Part shown: positions 43,033-51,763 of the stretch, one piece after another
Numbering within the stretch: the stretch's first letter is position 1
Layout of the letters: every line of letters begins with the position of its first letter
NCBI GenBank assembly: GCA_038396625.1
Contig: CP121688.1
Coordinates: forward strand, 1,426,001-1,490,000
DNA length: 64,000 nt
Direction of reading: 5' to 3'
Source: G038396625 sp038396625
GTDB taxonomy: Bacteria; Bacillota; Clostridia; Peptostreptococcales; Thermotaleaceae
Translations under genes and position numbers: made by a program
The notes under the pieces: generated by a model
Told to the model about the DNA's origin: nothing
Databases searched by the model: none
Seen by the model: the letters and a program-made list of their open reading frames with translations, nothing else

Positions 43033-44379
43033 ATGAAAAAGGGCTTAATTGCTTTACTAAGTGTAGTGTTTGTCGGTATGGGGATATGGGGGTATGGCCA
43101 ATATCAACAAAATAGAGAACATAATATCTATCTAGAAAACCAATTTCAGAGGATGTTCCATGATATGCTGGTGGATGTAGAAAACATACAAGTAAATCTT
43201 GCAAAAACCATGGTTACAGGAACACCAAAACAAAATGTAATGCTGTTTTCGGATATCAGGTATCTTTGTTATGATGCACAGGAGAAACTCACCCAATTGC
43301 CCATTGATCATGGAAATGTGAGCAGAACACAAAAATTTTTAAGTCAAGTGGGAGATTTGAGTATGGCATTTGCTAGAAAAAATCTTGAAGGAAAGCCATT
43401 AAATCAAAAGGAAATGGATACCATTGAAGAATTACATAATTATTCAAACTATCTATCGCAACAATTAATTTCTCTACAAAATAATCTTGCAGATAAGGGC
43501 ATGAAAATTGGTGAGTTAAGAAAAAAGGCAAATCAAAAGTTAAAAGATACAAATGAAAATATGATGACCACAAGTTTTGTTAATGTAGAAGAAAAGATGC
43601 AAGAATATCCTGAGTTAATTTATGATGGACCTTTTTCTGAGCATATAAAAAAACAAAAGCCCTACTTGACGGGAAGAACCATCAAGGAAAATGAAGTCAA
43701 AAAAATTGCTGAAGGTTTTATGAATAATGGCATCAAATATGAAGCAAAGCTCATAGGAGAAAATGATGCCAATAAAATACCTGCATATCTAGTAGAATTA
43801 AAACCTACAAATAGTAAAAATAGAAAATCAGTAACCATGGCCATTACTAAGACGGGTGGCAAGATTGTATGGATGTTAGATACTACAGACATAGGAGAAG
43901 CAAAATTATCGGAAGAACAGGGAATTACTATTGCCCAAGATTTTCTGAAAAAAACGGGCTATGAAAATATGCTTCCAACCTACTCCATAAAATATGATGG
44001 ACAAATGGTAATCAATTTTGCTTATACGCAGGAGGATGTAATAATATATACAGACTTGATAAAAGTAAAGGTAGGCTTAGATAAAGGAGATATTGTGGGA
44101 TTTGAAGGAGAAGGCTATCTTTTTAATCATCATAATAGAAAGATTGATCCTCCTACTATCGCAAAGGAAGAAGCAAAGGAGAAAATAAGTCTTCTTGCAG
44201 AAATATCAGAGCCTCGTTTAGCAATTATACCTACTGAAGGAGGCAAAGAAGTTTTATGCTATGAGTTTAAGGCACAATACAAAGAGGATACTTTTTTAAT
44301 ATATATCAATGGAGATACAGGAGAGGAACAAAAAATATTACAGATGATTATTAAGGATGAAGGCGTGTTAATGCTATAG
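43033..44379 (+). CDS. ypeB: Germination protein YpeB
   Basis: A 448-residue protein needed for SleB stability in the spore. An N-terminal anchor helix (about 5-22) is followed by the YpeB region (HDMLVDVENIQVNLAKTMVTG, SDIRYLCYDAQEKLTQLP), then PepSY-like repeats in the C-terminal half (EVKKIAEGFMNN, LSEEQGITIAQDFLKKTGY, IAKEEAKEKISLLAEI). The 15-base gap from sleB and the shared direction give the canonical sleB-ypeB operon. Confidence 0.93.
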   Translation: MKKGLIALLSVVFVGMGIWGYGQYQQNREHNIYLENQFQRMFHDMLVDVENIQVNLAKTMVTGTPKQNVMLFSDIRYLCYDAQEKLTQLPIDHGNVSRTQKFLSQVGDLSMAFARKNLEGKPLNQKEMDTIEELHNYSNYLSQQLISLQNNLADKGMKIGELRKKANQKLKDTNENMMTTSFVNVEEKMQEYPELIYDGPFSEHIKKQKPYLTGRTIKENEVKKIAEGFMNNGIKYEAKLIGENDANKIPAYLVELKPTNSKNRKSVTMAITKTGGKIVWMLDTTDIGEAKLSEEQGITIAQDFLKKTGYENMLPTYSIKYDGQMVINFAYTQEDVIIYTDLIKVKVGLDKGDIVGFEGEGYLFNHHNRKIDPPTIAKEEAKEKISLLAEISEPRLAIIPTEGGKEVLCYEFKAQYKEDTFLIYINGDTGEEQKILQMIIKDEGVLML

Positions 44380-44387
44380 CTTGTTTT

Positions 44388-44417
44388 AAAAATCCGTGAC
44401 GAAGGTTACGGATTTTT
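44388..44417 (+). terminator. Terminator of sleB-ypeB
   Basis: AAAAATCCGTGAC pairs with GTTACGGATTTTT, loop GAAG. Confidence 0.88.
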
Positions 44418-44590
44418 CATTTATGTTAGCTTTTATATTAGAGAAATTATAATTACAAGGATTAAAGGAGATTTTTATATTCAAACATGAAAATCATTAA
44501 AGGAAATGATAGATATTTGAAGGATTTTGCATAAATATGTAGAAGTATAAGAAGGCTTTAAAAAACTGTTATATTATAGGAGGAACATCC

Positions 44591-45409
44591 ATGCATGAAT
44601 TACTTACGACATATATAAATATTGCAAAATATGTAAATGACTTTACAGAAGATGATTTGGCTGTTGCAGTAAGTGATAGAGAAAAGGTGTTAAAATATGT
44701 ACCAGGTGAAGAAGCAGACATCCATATGCAGGAAGGACAAGTACTAAAAAAAGAAACTGTATTATTTCAATGTATGCAGCAAGAAAAAAAAATTACTAGA
44801 TTTATGTCAAAAGAATTATATGGTGTACCTATGTCTGCAACCGCAACACCTATAAAAGATGGAAATGGTCGGATTATTGGGGCTATTGGAACAGCAAAAA
44901 ATATTCGTGACAGAGAAGAACTTTTAGATATTATTAAAACACTAGCAAATTCTTTAAATGAAATGACAAAGACCACTACTCAAATTTCAGCAAGTGCAGA
45001 GGAAATTGCATTTTCAGGAGAAGGTATTATTAGTTCAGTAAATGCTGCTTTAGCCAAGGCAAAGGAAACAGATCAAGTGGTTGGATTTGTTCAACAGGTG
45101 GCAAAACAGACAAATTTATTAGGACTAAATGCAGCCATTGAAGCTGCAAGGGCTGGTGAAGCAGGAAGAGGTTTTCAGGTTGTAGCAGAGGAAATACGAA
45201 AGCTGGCAATTTCTAGTAATGAATCTGTAGATAAGATTTCTTCTGTACTAAAAGAAATTCAAGGAAGTGTGACACAAATATTAGAAGTTGTAGAGAAAAA
45301 TGGTTCTTTGACACAGGAGCAGGCGGCTGGAACAGAAGAAATTACTGCAGAAATTAATGAGCTGTCCACGTTAGCAGATAAATTAAATGAATTTGCGCAT
45401 AAACTATAA
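44591..45409 (+). CDS. Short soluble methyl-accepting chemotaxis-like protein with PAS-type sensor
   Basis: A 272-residue protein without membrane segments. Residues 1-115 form a PAS-like module (GRIIGAIGTAKNIRDREELL at its end), and the rest is a short chemoreceptor signalling domain with the hairpin tip VAKQTNLLGLNAAIEAARAGEAGRG. The coiled coil is shorter than in normal receptors. It stands alone, with its own terminator and no che genes nearby. A cytoplasmic energy or metabolite sensor for chemotaxis is the usual reading; other roles are possible. Confidence 0.88.
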   Translation: MHELLTTYINIAKYVNDFTEDDLAVAVSDREKVLKYVPGEEADIHMQEGQVLKKETVLFQCMQQEKKITRFMSKELYGVPMSATATPIKDGNGRIIGAIGTAKNIRDREELLDIIKTLANSLNEMTKTTTQISASAEEIAFSGEGIISSVNAALAKAKETDQVVGFVQQVAKQTNLLGLNAAIEAARAGEAGRGFQVVAEEIRKLAISSNESVDKISSVLKEIQGSVTQILEVVEKNGSLTQEQAAGTEEITAEINELSTLADKLNEFAHKL

Positions 45410-45436
45410 AATTAGGTGAAAACCTAATTTTTTTTT
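45408..45436 (+). terminator. Terminator of the short chemoreceptor gene
   Basis: AAATTAGGT pairs with ACCTAATTT around GAAA, then a long T-run. Confidence 0.88.
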
Positions 45437-45535
45437 TCGTAAAATTCCAAGGGAGTTTATTAGACAAACAGTAACCAATATAAATGTAATGCATAATATG
45501 GTAGTGTAAGAAGGCTAAGACAAAGGAGGGATACG

Positions 45536-45820
45536 ATGCCAAGGGACATGAGAGACTTTAACAAAAAATTGACGCAAATGGCTGGAAATATACAACCATC
45601 CCAAGGAGAGTTAGATCAATTCGGAGAATTGTATAAAAAATACAAAAATAAGTCACAAAGAGAAATTGAAGAAGAAATGAACCACTTGATGGGTCAGTTT
45701 TCTCGTACAGAAAAAGACAATTTAGTAAGAAAGTTATATAAACTAAAGGAAATGGAAGGATTATTAGATGATGCACAAAAAAGAAAAGTAGATATGTTTA
45801 TTCAACTGTTATCTCAATAA
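45536..45820 (+). CDS. Conserved small charged protein, function unknown
   Basis: A 94-residue, highly charged, probably all-helical cytoplasmic protein (MPRDMRDFNKKLTQMAGNIQ at the start; YKKYKNKSQREIEEEMNHLM in the middle). Good AGGAGG site eight bases upstream and its own terminator. I recognise no domain; similar short proteins are common in clostridia. Confidence 0.75.
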   Translation: MPRDMRDFNKKLTQMAGNIQPSQGELDQFGELYKKYKNKSQREIEEEMNHLMGQFSRTEKDNLVRKLYKLKEMEGLLDDAQKRKVDMFIQLLSQ

Positions 45821-45863
45821 AAGTTGAAAGAAGCAGGTTGTTACTACTTGCTTCTTTCAACTT
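45821..45863. terminator. Bidirectional terminator
   Basis: AAGTTGAAAGAAGCAGGT pairs with ACTTGCTTCTTTCAACTT with one mismatch. It lies between convergent genes. Confidence 0.88.
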
Positions 45864-45869
45864 ATTTGT

Positions 45870-46070
45870 TTATTTACGAACTTTTTCTCTTTCTCTAAAT
45901 AAGAAACTAATTGCGTAGGCACCAGCAAGCCCGACAAGGGAATAAACGATTCGACTTAGAATAGAAGCTTGCCCTCCTAACAAGGCTGCAACCAAATCAA
46001 AGCGGAATAGACCAATAAGTCCCCAATTTAGTGCCCCTATAATCACTAACAAAAGAGCTAACGTATCCAT
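45870..46070 (-). CDS. DUF378 family small membrane protein
   Basis: A 66-residue protein with two membrane helices. The first contains the family pattern LLLVIIGALNWGLIGLF, followed by DLVAALLGG and a second helix RIVYSLVGLAGAYAISF. This is the YuzA/DUF378 type; function unknown. AGGAGT precedes the start. Confidence 0.88.
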   Translation of the reverse strand: MDTLALLLVIIGALNWGLIGLFRFDLVAALLGGQASILSRIVYSLVGLAGAYAISFLFREREKVRK

Positions 46071-46337
46071 AAACTCAACTCCTTTTGATTTCTAGATTCA
46101 TCTATTATTATTCCAAACATAAAAAGAAACATACCATTTTTTTAAAAAGAATACATTTGAAACAATGATCATACAAAGTGCAACTATTTTTGTGTGAAAA
46201 ATATAGGTGTTTCAGTAATTCTTCCATTTTCATAAATAAATCTCATTTTTTGTAAGACATATTATAATCAGAAATGCACACAATATTTAATGTAAGCGTG
46301 AAAGCTTACCAAAATTACATGTGGAGGAATGCCGGAT

Positions 46338-46634
46338 ATGAATAACTATATGGGAAACGTTCCTAGCTTAAAAAATTCAAATGCTGTAGGTCAAAGCGAA
46401 ATACAAAAAGCAAGACAAAAAATGGGTAACTACGGAGGAACAATGGGACAAAGCTTCACATCAGGCATGACAACTGGTGCAGGGAATATGACAACTGGAA
46501 CAGCAAACATGACAACTGGTGCTGGTACAAATCTTAGTAGTTCTACCTCAATAGGACAGTATGAGATCAAAGAAGCTAGAGAAAAAGTTCAAAATAGTGG
46601 CTTCCAAAATACCACATATAATACTTTATCGTAA
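46338..46634 (+). CDS. Low-complexity small protein with paired motifs, possibly spore-associated
   Basis: A 98-residue hydrophilic protein rich in Gly, Thr, Ser, Asn, Met and Gln. Two copies of a short motif, VGQSEIQKARQKM near the N terminus and IGQYEIKEAREKV near the C terminus, flank three MTTG-containing repeats. The layout faintly recalls gamma-type small acid-soluble spore proteins, but the motif is not theirs. ATG 46338 is ten bases after GGAGG; ATG 46329 overlaps it. No known family is recognised. Confidence 0.7.
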   Translation: MNNYMGNVPSLKNSNAVGQSEIQKARQKMGNYGGTMGQSFTSGMTTGAGNMTTGTANMTTGAGTNLSSSTSIGQYEIKEAREKVQNSGFQNTTYNTLS

Positions 46635-46642
46635 TTTTAGGA

Positions 46643-46671
46643 CAACCTAGGACAGTTTATTGTCCTAGGTT
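46643..46671 (+). terminator. Hairpin after the low-complexity gene
   Basis: AACCTAGGACA pairs exactly with TGTCCTAGGTT around six bases. Weak T-tract. Confidence 0.75.
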
Positions 46672-46744
46672 ATCTATTAGCAATATGAAAATATTGACAT
46701 AAAAATGTGTGCGTATTATAATAAAATTGAATTGATAAGAACGT

Positions 46745-46818
46745 GCGGGCATAGCTTAATGGCAGAGTCCCGGCTTCCCAAGCCGGTTGTGCGGGTTCGA
46801 TTCCCGTTGCCCGCTCCA
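46745..46818 (+). tRNA. tRNA-Gly (anticodon CCC)
   Basis: Seven-base acceptor stem GCGGGCA/TGCCCGC, D-arm TAGCTTAATGGCAGA, anticodon stem CCGGC/GCCGG around loop TTCCCAA (anticodon CCC), T-arm GGGTTCGATTCCC, and an encoded CCA end. It reads GGG glycine codons. It is a lone tRNA gene. Confidence 0.95.
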
Positions 46819-47021
46819 AAGAAGTGAAAATCAATATTTTATATAAAAACACACTATTGATTTTGTAGAAAAAACTATGAAGCTGATGGTGTGTTTTTGT
46901 TCACAACTTAAGTTTCAAAGAGTAATATAAGTGAAAAATATAAGCCAAAGGATATTTAGTAAATTAGGAAAATGCTATAGGAATATTAATCTTTATAACT
47001 GTCAATGTGACGAGTTATTGA

Positions 47022-47189
47022 GCACTTACACTTATTAATAATTCAAATTTACAACAGGATATTAGCATACCAAGAGTAAATATAACTGAAAGAGGTACAA
47101 TAGTCGTGCCAGACGAGGAGAATGGTGTGACTTATAATGTGGATGAAGGAACTATTGAAAAGCTCACAATTGAAAAAATTAGTTTCTAG
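47022..47189 (+). pseudogene. Possible gene remnant
   Basis: A 55-codon open stretch between stops, without a start codon or ribosome site, whose translation looks protein-like (ISIPRVNITERGTIVVPDEE, then VTYNVDEGTIEKLTIEKISF before a stop). It may be the decayed C-terminal end of a secreted or phage-type protein. Could equally be chance. Confidence 0.3.
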
Positions 47190-47230
47190 TGTGAAATTTA
47201 ATTTATTGTAAACACTGGAAAGATACTATA

Positions 47231-47330
47231 TAATTGTAATTAAGGAAATAGGAAAAACGAATTCTATAAAATTATCAATAAGCTCTACAGGGGACGATCT
47301 GTAGGGCTTATTTCCTTAATTTACAATATA
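47231..47330 (+). promoter_or_regulatory. Structured leader before the MBL hydrolase gene
   Basis: An outer stem (ATTGTAATTAAGGAAATA at 47233-47250 with TATTTCCTTAATTTACAAT at 47309-47327, one bulge) encloses an inner hairpin (AAGCTCTACAG, 47280-47290, with CTGTAGGGCTT, 47299-47309). It ends about 25 bases before the start codon. No known riboswitch class is recognised. Confidence 0.5.
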
Positions 47331-47350
47331 TAAAAAGAAGGGAGATTTTT

Positions 47351-47995
47351 ATGATACTCGAAAGATTTGTTGTAGGGATGCTAGAAACAAATGGCTATAT
47401 TGTATACGATGAAAATACTTTGGAAGCCTTGGTGATTGATCCAGGAGATGAACCTCAGACATTTATGCAATATATTAATAAGCATCATTTAAAGCTTACA
47501 CATATTTTATTAACCCACTATCATTATGATCATATTGGCGCAGTAGAGGAACTAAAGAAAAAATACAATAGCATTGTATGCATTCATAAAAAAGAGGTAG
47601 AAGGGCTAAAAGATCCTAGTGTAAATTATTCGATGAATACATTTCGAAAATCTATTTCAATAGACCCTGACCGATTGCTTAAAGAGGGAGATACGATTGA
47701 GGTAGGGAATATGACCTTGGAAGTTATTCATACACCGGGGCATACACCAGGAGGAATTTGCTTTAAGGTAAAGAATGAAGATATTATGTTTACAGGAGAC
47801 ACCATCTTTAATATTGATTTAGGAAGAACAGACCTAGATGGGGGAGACTTTATCGCTATGAGAAACTCTATTAGAAACAAAGTTTCAAAATGGGATGATT
47901 GTCTTACCATATATCCAGGTCATGGTGACCCAGCAACAATGGAATATGTTAGAAGAAAAAATATAGAATTTTTAGAAACATTAGGAAAAAGATAA
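47351..47995 (+). CDS. MBL-fold metallohydrolase (glyoxalase II-like)
   Basis: A 214-residue cytosolic hydrolase. All dinuclear metal motifs are present: LTHYHYDHIGA, HTPGHTPGG, FTGDTIFNIDLGRTDL and YPGHGDP. Members cleave thioesters such as S-lactoylglutathione or related substrates. A low-GC anaerobe probably lacks glutathione, so another thiol ester or a persulfide-type substrate is likely. AGGGAG site is 9-10 bases upstream; a complex stem-loop leader precedes it. Confidence 0.92.
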   Translation: MILERFVVGMLETNGYIVYDENTLEALVIDPGDEPQTFMQYINKHHLKLTHILLTHYHYDHIGAVEELKKKYNSIVCIHKKEVEGLKDPSVNYSMNTFRKSISIDPDRLLKEGDTIEVGNMTLEVIHTPGHTPGGICFKVKNEDIMFTGDTIFNIDLGRTDLDGGDFIAMRNSIRNKVSKWDDCLTIYPGHGDPATMEYVRRKNIEFLETLGKR

Positions 47996-48029
47996 AAAGC
48001 TATTATTGATATTTTTAGCTTTTTATCTT
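47989..48029 (+). terminator. Terminator of the MBL hydrolase gene
   Basis: AAGATAAAAAGCTA pairs with TAGCTTTTTATCTT around 13 bases. Confidence 0.75.
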
Positions 48030-48062
48030 AATAAAGATACATAAAAATAGTGTGTTGAAATT

Positions 48063-48206
48063 TTATCTTTCCATTACCATAAAATAAACTTCTTTTCCAA
48101 AGTTATCGTTAAATTGTTTTTCAAATTCTCTTAACTTCATTTCTTGGTCTTTTGATAGGTTTGCATAATTTAGTTCTTTTAATGGATTGATATATTGTTC
48201 TTGCAT
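48063..48206 (-). CDS. Small charged protein of 47 residues
   Basis: Minus-strand frame MQEQYINPLKELNYANLSKD..., ending in FGKEVYFMVMER. A perfect AGGAGG lies seven bases before the ATG. Hydrophilic, probably helical, no domain recognised. The strong ribosome site and absence of any competing frame support a real gene. Confidence 0.65.
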   Translation of the reverse strand: MQEQYINPLKELNYANLSKDQEMKLREFEKQFNDNFGKEVYFMVMER

Positions 48207-48378
48207 GATAGACCTCCTTTATTCTTTTATAAAAGTATGCGTAGTTTATATCCATTTCATGCAGAGAAAAAAGGGTATAAAATAGAAAGAAAAATGAGAA
48301 ACATAAAATATAAGTTTCATGTAGCTAAAGCGTAAGAAAGCAATAGGATTTTTAATAGATGGAGTAGGAGTGATGGGT

Positions 48379-49602
48379 ATGCAAAAGGTTGTAGAAAGAT
48401 TTTTAAGGTATGTGCAATATGATACACAATCTCGTGAAGATGCAGATACTTTTCCAAGTACATCGAAACAACTTACTTTTGCAAAAACGTTAGTAGAAGA
48501 ACTAAAGGACATGGGATTAAAGGATGCCTCGATAGATGAGAATGGCTATGTAATGGCAACTCTTCCTGCCAACATAAATAAAGAGGTACCGATTATAGGA
48601 TTTATAGCCCATATGGACACCAGTCCTGATATGTCTGGAAGCAATGTATGCCCTAAAAGAGTCATCAATTATGACGGGGGAGATATTGTATTAAATTCAG
48701 AAAAAAACATTATTTTATCCCCAAAAGATTTCCCAGAGCTTATACAGTATGTAAGGCAGGACCTAATTACTACTGATGGAAATACACTTCTAGGAGCTGA
48801 TGATAAAGCAGGAATTGCTGAGATTATGACCGCAGTAGCGTATTTAACCAAACACCCAGAAATAGAGCATGGCACCATAAAAGTAGCCTTTACACCAGAT
48901 GAAGAGATTGGAAGAGGGGCAGATTATTTTGATGTAAAGAAATTTGGTGCGGAATTTGCTTATACCATGGATGGAGGCGCCTTGGGTGAATTAGAATATG
49001 AAAATTTTAATGCTGCTTCTGCAAAAATAAAAGTCAATGGAAGAAATGTACATCCTGGCTCTGCAAAAAATAAAATGAAAAATGCCTTACTGATAGGTAT
49101 GGAATTTAATGGGATGTTACCGACAAATGAGATACCAAGATATACAGAAGGATATGAAGGTTTTTACCATTTAAACCATATGCAAGGAGACGTGGAAGAG
49201 GCTTCTATGTATTATATTGTTCGTGATCATGATGGGGAAAAATTTCAGATAAAAAAAGAATATATAGAAAAAATCGCAAATCATTTGAATGATAAGTATG
49301 GAAAAAATACGATTGAATGGGAATTGAAGGATCAGTATTATAACATGAAGGAAAAAATAGCATCTGTCATGCATATTGTTGAAACTGCGAAAAAAGCTAT
49401 GGAGGAAGTGGGTATAAAACCTATTATAAAGCCTATACGCGGCGGTACAGATGGCGCAAGACTTTCCTATATGGGTTTGCCCTGTCCCAATATTTTTACG
49501 GGAGGACACAACTATCATGGTAAGTTTGAGTATATTCCAGTAAATTCCATGGAAAAAGCAGTGGAAGTAATCGTAAAGATTATACAATTGAATGCACACT
49601 AA
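48379..49602 (+). CDS. pepT: Peptidase T (tripeptide aminopeptidase)
   Basis: A 407-residue M20B zinc peptidase that removes the N-terminal residue of tripeptides in the cytosol. Motifs: IGFIAHMDTSPDMSG (first metal histidine), LLGADDKAGIAEIMTAV (bridging aspartate), AFTPDEEIGRGAD (catalytic and metal glutamates), YTMDGGALGELEYENFN and the late FTGGHNYHGKFEYIP histidine. ATG 48379 chosen by distance from TAGGAG; earlier GTG and ATG codons in frame are too close to it. It fits the window's peptide-use theme. Confidence 0.95.
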   Translation: MQKVVERFLRYVQYDTQSREDADTFPSTSKQLTFAKTLVEELKDMGLKDASIDENGYVMATLPANINKEVPIIGFIAHMDTSPDMSGSNVCPKRVINYDGGDIVLNSEKNIILSPKDFPELIQYVRQDLITTDGNTLLGADDKAGIAEIMTAVAYLTKHPEIEHGTIKVAFTPDEEIGRGADYFDVKKFGAEFAYTMDGGALGELEYENFNAASAKIKVNGRNVHPGSAKNKMKNALLIGMEFNGMLPTNEIPRYTEGYEGFYHLNHMQGDVEEASMYYIVRDHDGEKFQIKKEYIEKIANHLNDKYGKNTIEWELKDQYYNMKEKIASVMHIVETAKKAMEEVGIKPIIKPIRGGTDGARLSYMGLPCPNIFTGGHNYHGKFEYIPVNSMEKAVEVIVKIIQLNAH

Positions 49603-49635
49603 AAAAGATTGAGTGACTTACACTCAATCTTTTTT
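49601..49635 (+). terminator. Terminator of pepT
   Basis: AAAAAAGATTGAGTG pairs exactly with CACTCAATCTTTTTT around five bases. Confidence 0.92.
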
Positions 49636-49775
49636 AGCACTTATAGACAAATCACTTGATTATGAAGACTTTATGTATGCTTGATCATTTATGAGGGATA
49701 CTAAAATAAGACATCAAAATGCTGTCTGAGAATAGATGAAATATACACGTTATCGATCAAGTAAGGAGGTAAAAA

Positions 49776-49952
49776 ATGAATAAACGCTATGTAGTAAGAA
49801 CGGATGCAGTGATTTCTGAACCGATGACAAGGGAAGAAGCCATAAAACAAGTAAAAAACTATGATCAGCAAGGAATATCTGCTTATATTGTTTCTGAGGA
49901 AGAAGGACAACGATTGAAAAATAGCGAGTTTCATACCCCGAAATGGAGCTAA
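49776..49952 (+). CDS. Small conserved-looking protein of 58 residues
   Basis: Frame MNKRYVVRTDAVISEPMTRE..., with an EEAIKQVKNYDQQGISAYIVS segment predicted as alpha-beta. A perfect AGGAGG lies seven bases before the ATG and a terminator follows. No family recognised; soluble. Confidence 0.7.
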   Translation: MNKRYVVRTDAVISEPMTREEAIKQVKNYDQQGISAYIVSEEEGQRLKNSEFHTPKWS

Positions 49953-49984
49953 GATGACTATAAAAATATCATGTCCCTTTAAAG

Positions 49985-50024
49985 ATATAACTGCCCATCC
50001 TTTTTAATGGATGAGCAGTTATAT
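49985..50024. terminator. Bidirectional terminator
   Basis: ATATAACTGCCCATCC pairs with GGATGAGCAGTTATAT with one mismatch, between two convergent genes. Confidence 0.85.
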
Positions 50025-50036
50025 TTGTATACGTTG

Positions 50037-51041
50037 CTATTGAATATTCTTCATTGCTTCTTCTGCAAAGCTTGTAGTAACGATTTTGTCATAAGGTGCT
50101 CTTTGATCTAACTCTCCAGCAAGCTCAATAATATTCATCATATGATTTAACCCTTCTTCAGTTAAGATTAAATCAGGCTTCCAAGTATCTTGATCTTTAT
50201 ATCTTTTAGCTACCTTAGTAAGAATTTCTAAATCAGCATCTGGAAATTGTGGTGCGATGGACTGCGCAATCTCTTCAGGGCTGTGACTTTCAACCCATTT
50301 CATACCCTTATAAATAGCATTAGTAAATTTTTGTATAATTTCAGGATTTTTTTCGATAAAGCTTTTCTTGGCACTGTAGCAAGTATAAGGAATATAACCT
50401 CCTGCTTCTCCTATAGAGGCAACAATATAGCCGGTACCTTCTTTTTCAAGACTTGAAGCAACAGGTTCAAACAAGGTTACAAAATCTCCCTCGCCTCCTA
50501 TAAAAGCACCTGCCATTACAGCAAATTGTATATCTGTACGAACATTCACGTCTTTGCTAGGATATACGTTGTTTTCTTTCAATACATACTCCAGCGTCAT
50601 TTCAGGCATACCACCTTTTCGTCCCCCGATAATGGTTTTACCTTTTACATCTTCAAAGCTGAAGTTTGGCATAGGCTCTCTAGCTAGTAAGAAAGAACCA
50701 TCTCTTTGGGTTAATTGTGCAAAGTTTACGGCATAGTCATCCTTTCCTTGGTTGTATACATATACAGATGCCTCAGGTCCCATAAAACCGATGTCTACTT
50801 GATCAGATAAAAGTGCAGTCATAGTTTTATCAGCGCCTTGCCCATTGATTAGCTCCACGTTAAGGCCTTCTTCTGCAAAAAATCCTTCTGTAATGGCTAC
50901 ATATTGGGGTGCATAGAATACAGAGTGAGTTACTTCTGCCAATCTGACAGTGGTCAATGATTTTTCTCCACAGCCTGTTAATGCAAGTGACAGCAACAAG
51001 ATAAGAGATAAACCCAAAGCAAGTTTTTGCATTCTTTTCAT
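50037..51041 (-). CDS. NMT1/SsuA-type ABC solute-binding lipoprotein without its transporter
   Basis: A 334-residue lipoprotein (lipobox LALTGC). It has the NMT1/THI5/SsuA pattern: VTHSVFYAPQYVAITEGFFAEEGLNVELI, a QGADKTMTALLSDQVDIGFMG stretch and GRKGGMPEMTLEYVL. Relatives bind nitrate, sulfonates, taurine or thiamine precursors. I choose the ATG at 51041, seven bases after GGAGGG; the ATG at 51056 lies upstream of that site. No permease or ATPase gene is adjacent, so it must work with a transporter encoded elsewhere or be an orphan. Confidence 0.88.
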   Translation of the reverse strand: MKRMQKLALGLSLILLLSLALTGCGEKSLTTVRLAEVTHSVFYAPQYVAITEGFFAEEGLNVELINGQGADKTMTALLSDQVDIGFMGPEASVYVYNQGKDDYAVNFAQLTQRDGSFLLAREPMPNFSFEDVKGKTIIGGRKGGMPEMTLEYVLKENNVYPSKDVNVRTDIQFAVMAGAFIGGEGDFVTLFEPVASSLEKEGTGYIVASIGEAGGYIPYTCYSAKKSFIEKNPEIIQKFTNAIYKGMKWVESHSPEEIAQSIAPQFPDADLEILTKVAKRYKDQDTWKPDLILTEEGLNHMMNIIELAGELDQRAPYDKIVTTSFAEEAMKNIQ

Positions 51042-51269
51042 GTGAAATCCCTCCAAAAATCATAAAATCGTTTATATAATTTCAATATATTCTATAAAGA
51101 AAGAATGGTGACTCTTAATGAAAAGAATTGGAAAAAAGTTCTTAAAGAGAAATAAGTGGATGTCCTTTAGCAAAACAATAAAAAATTAAAGGACTTTAAA
51201 AAAGAATAAAGAATTACTTACTAAATAGCGTAAATAAATTCTAAAATCAATATAAAAGAGGCATTTAAA

Positions 51270-51644
51270 ATGGAAAAGTTAATCTATGTAGGAATTGGAG
51301 GATTTGTAGGTGCATCCTTAAGATATCTGATCTCTATATTTTCCGCCAAAATTTTTAATGGGCATTTGCCCTATGGCACCTTAATTGTAAATATCATGGG
51401 TGGACTACTCATTGGACTAATCATGGAGATGAGTGGTACAACAAAAATGATTTCACCAAATCTAAGACTTTTTTTGACCACAGGAATGTTAGGAGGTCTT
51501 ACGACTTTTTCTACCTTTAGCTATGAAACAGTGATACTATTTATGAATACCTATTATCTATGGGGTATGATAAATATTTGTCTGAATCTATTCTTGAGTC
51601 TCGCTGGTGTTATAGTAGGTAGAATGATTGTACAAATGTTTTAA
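51270..51644 (+). CDS. crcB: Fluoride ion transporter CrcB/FluC
   Basis: A 124-residue, four-helix protein of the Fluc family that exports fluoride. Family motifs: GIGGFVGASLRYLIS, GTLIVNIMGGLLIG and TTGMLGGLTTFSTFSYE (the polar track and phenylalanine box). Only one copy is here, so it either forms a homodimer or pairs with a second gene elsewhere. I looked for the fluoride riboswitch upstream and see none. The ribosome site (AAGAGG) is modest. Confidence 0.92.
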   Translation: MEKLIYVGIGGFVGASLRYLISIFSAKIFNGHLPYGTLIVNIMGGLLIGLIMEMSGTTKMISPNLRLFLTTGMLGGLTTFSTFSYETVILFMNTYYLWGMINICLNLFLSLAGVIVGRMIVQMF

Positions 51645-51763
51645 AAATATTGGTGATTTTCTGAAGGAATTAAAATATCTTATTTCATTTAAAGTAAAGA
51701 TGTAGATATCTTATTTGATATAGGATATGTAGATAGACTTATTTAAAAGTGTGTCAGTTACAT

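Noticed and set aside
46670..46852. Minus-strand 60-residue frame containing ERATGIEPAQPAWEAG
   Set aside because: It is antisense to tRNA-Gly; this translation is a well-known artefact of tRNA genes.
49171..49599. 142-residue minus-strand frame inside pepT
   Set aside because: It is a His/Phe/Ile-rich shadow of a well-supported gene with no independent start signal.
51061..51269. Possible fluoride riboswitch before crcB
   Set aside because: I looked for the conserved GGNGAUGG start and the distal ACNGCU-type elements and found neither; only a GTCCTTTA/TAAAGGAC stem.
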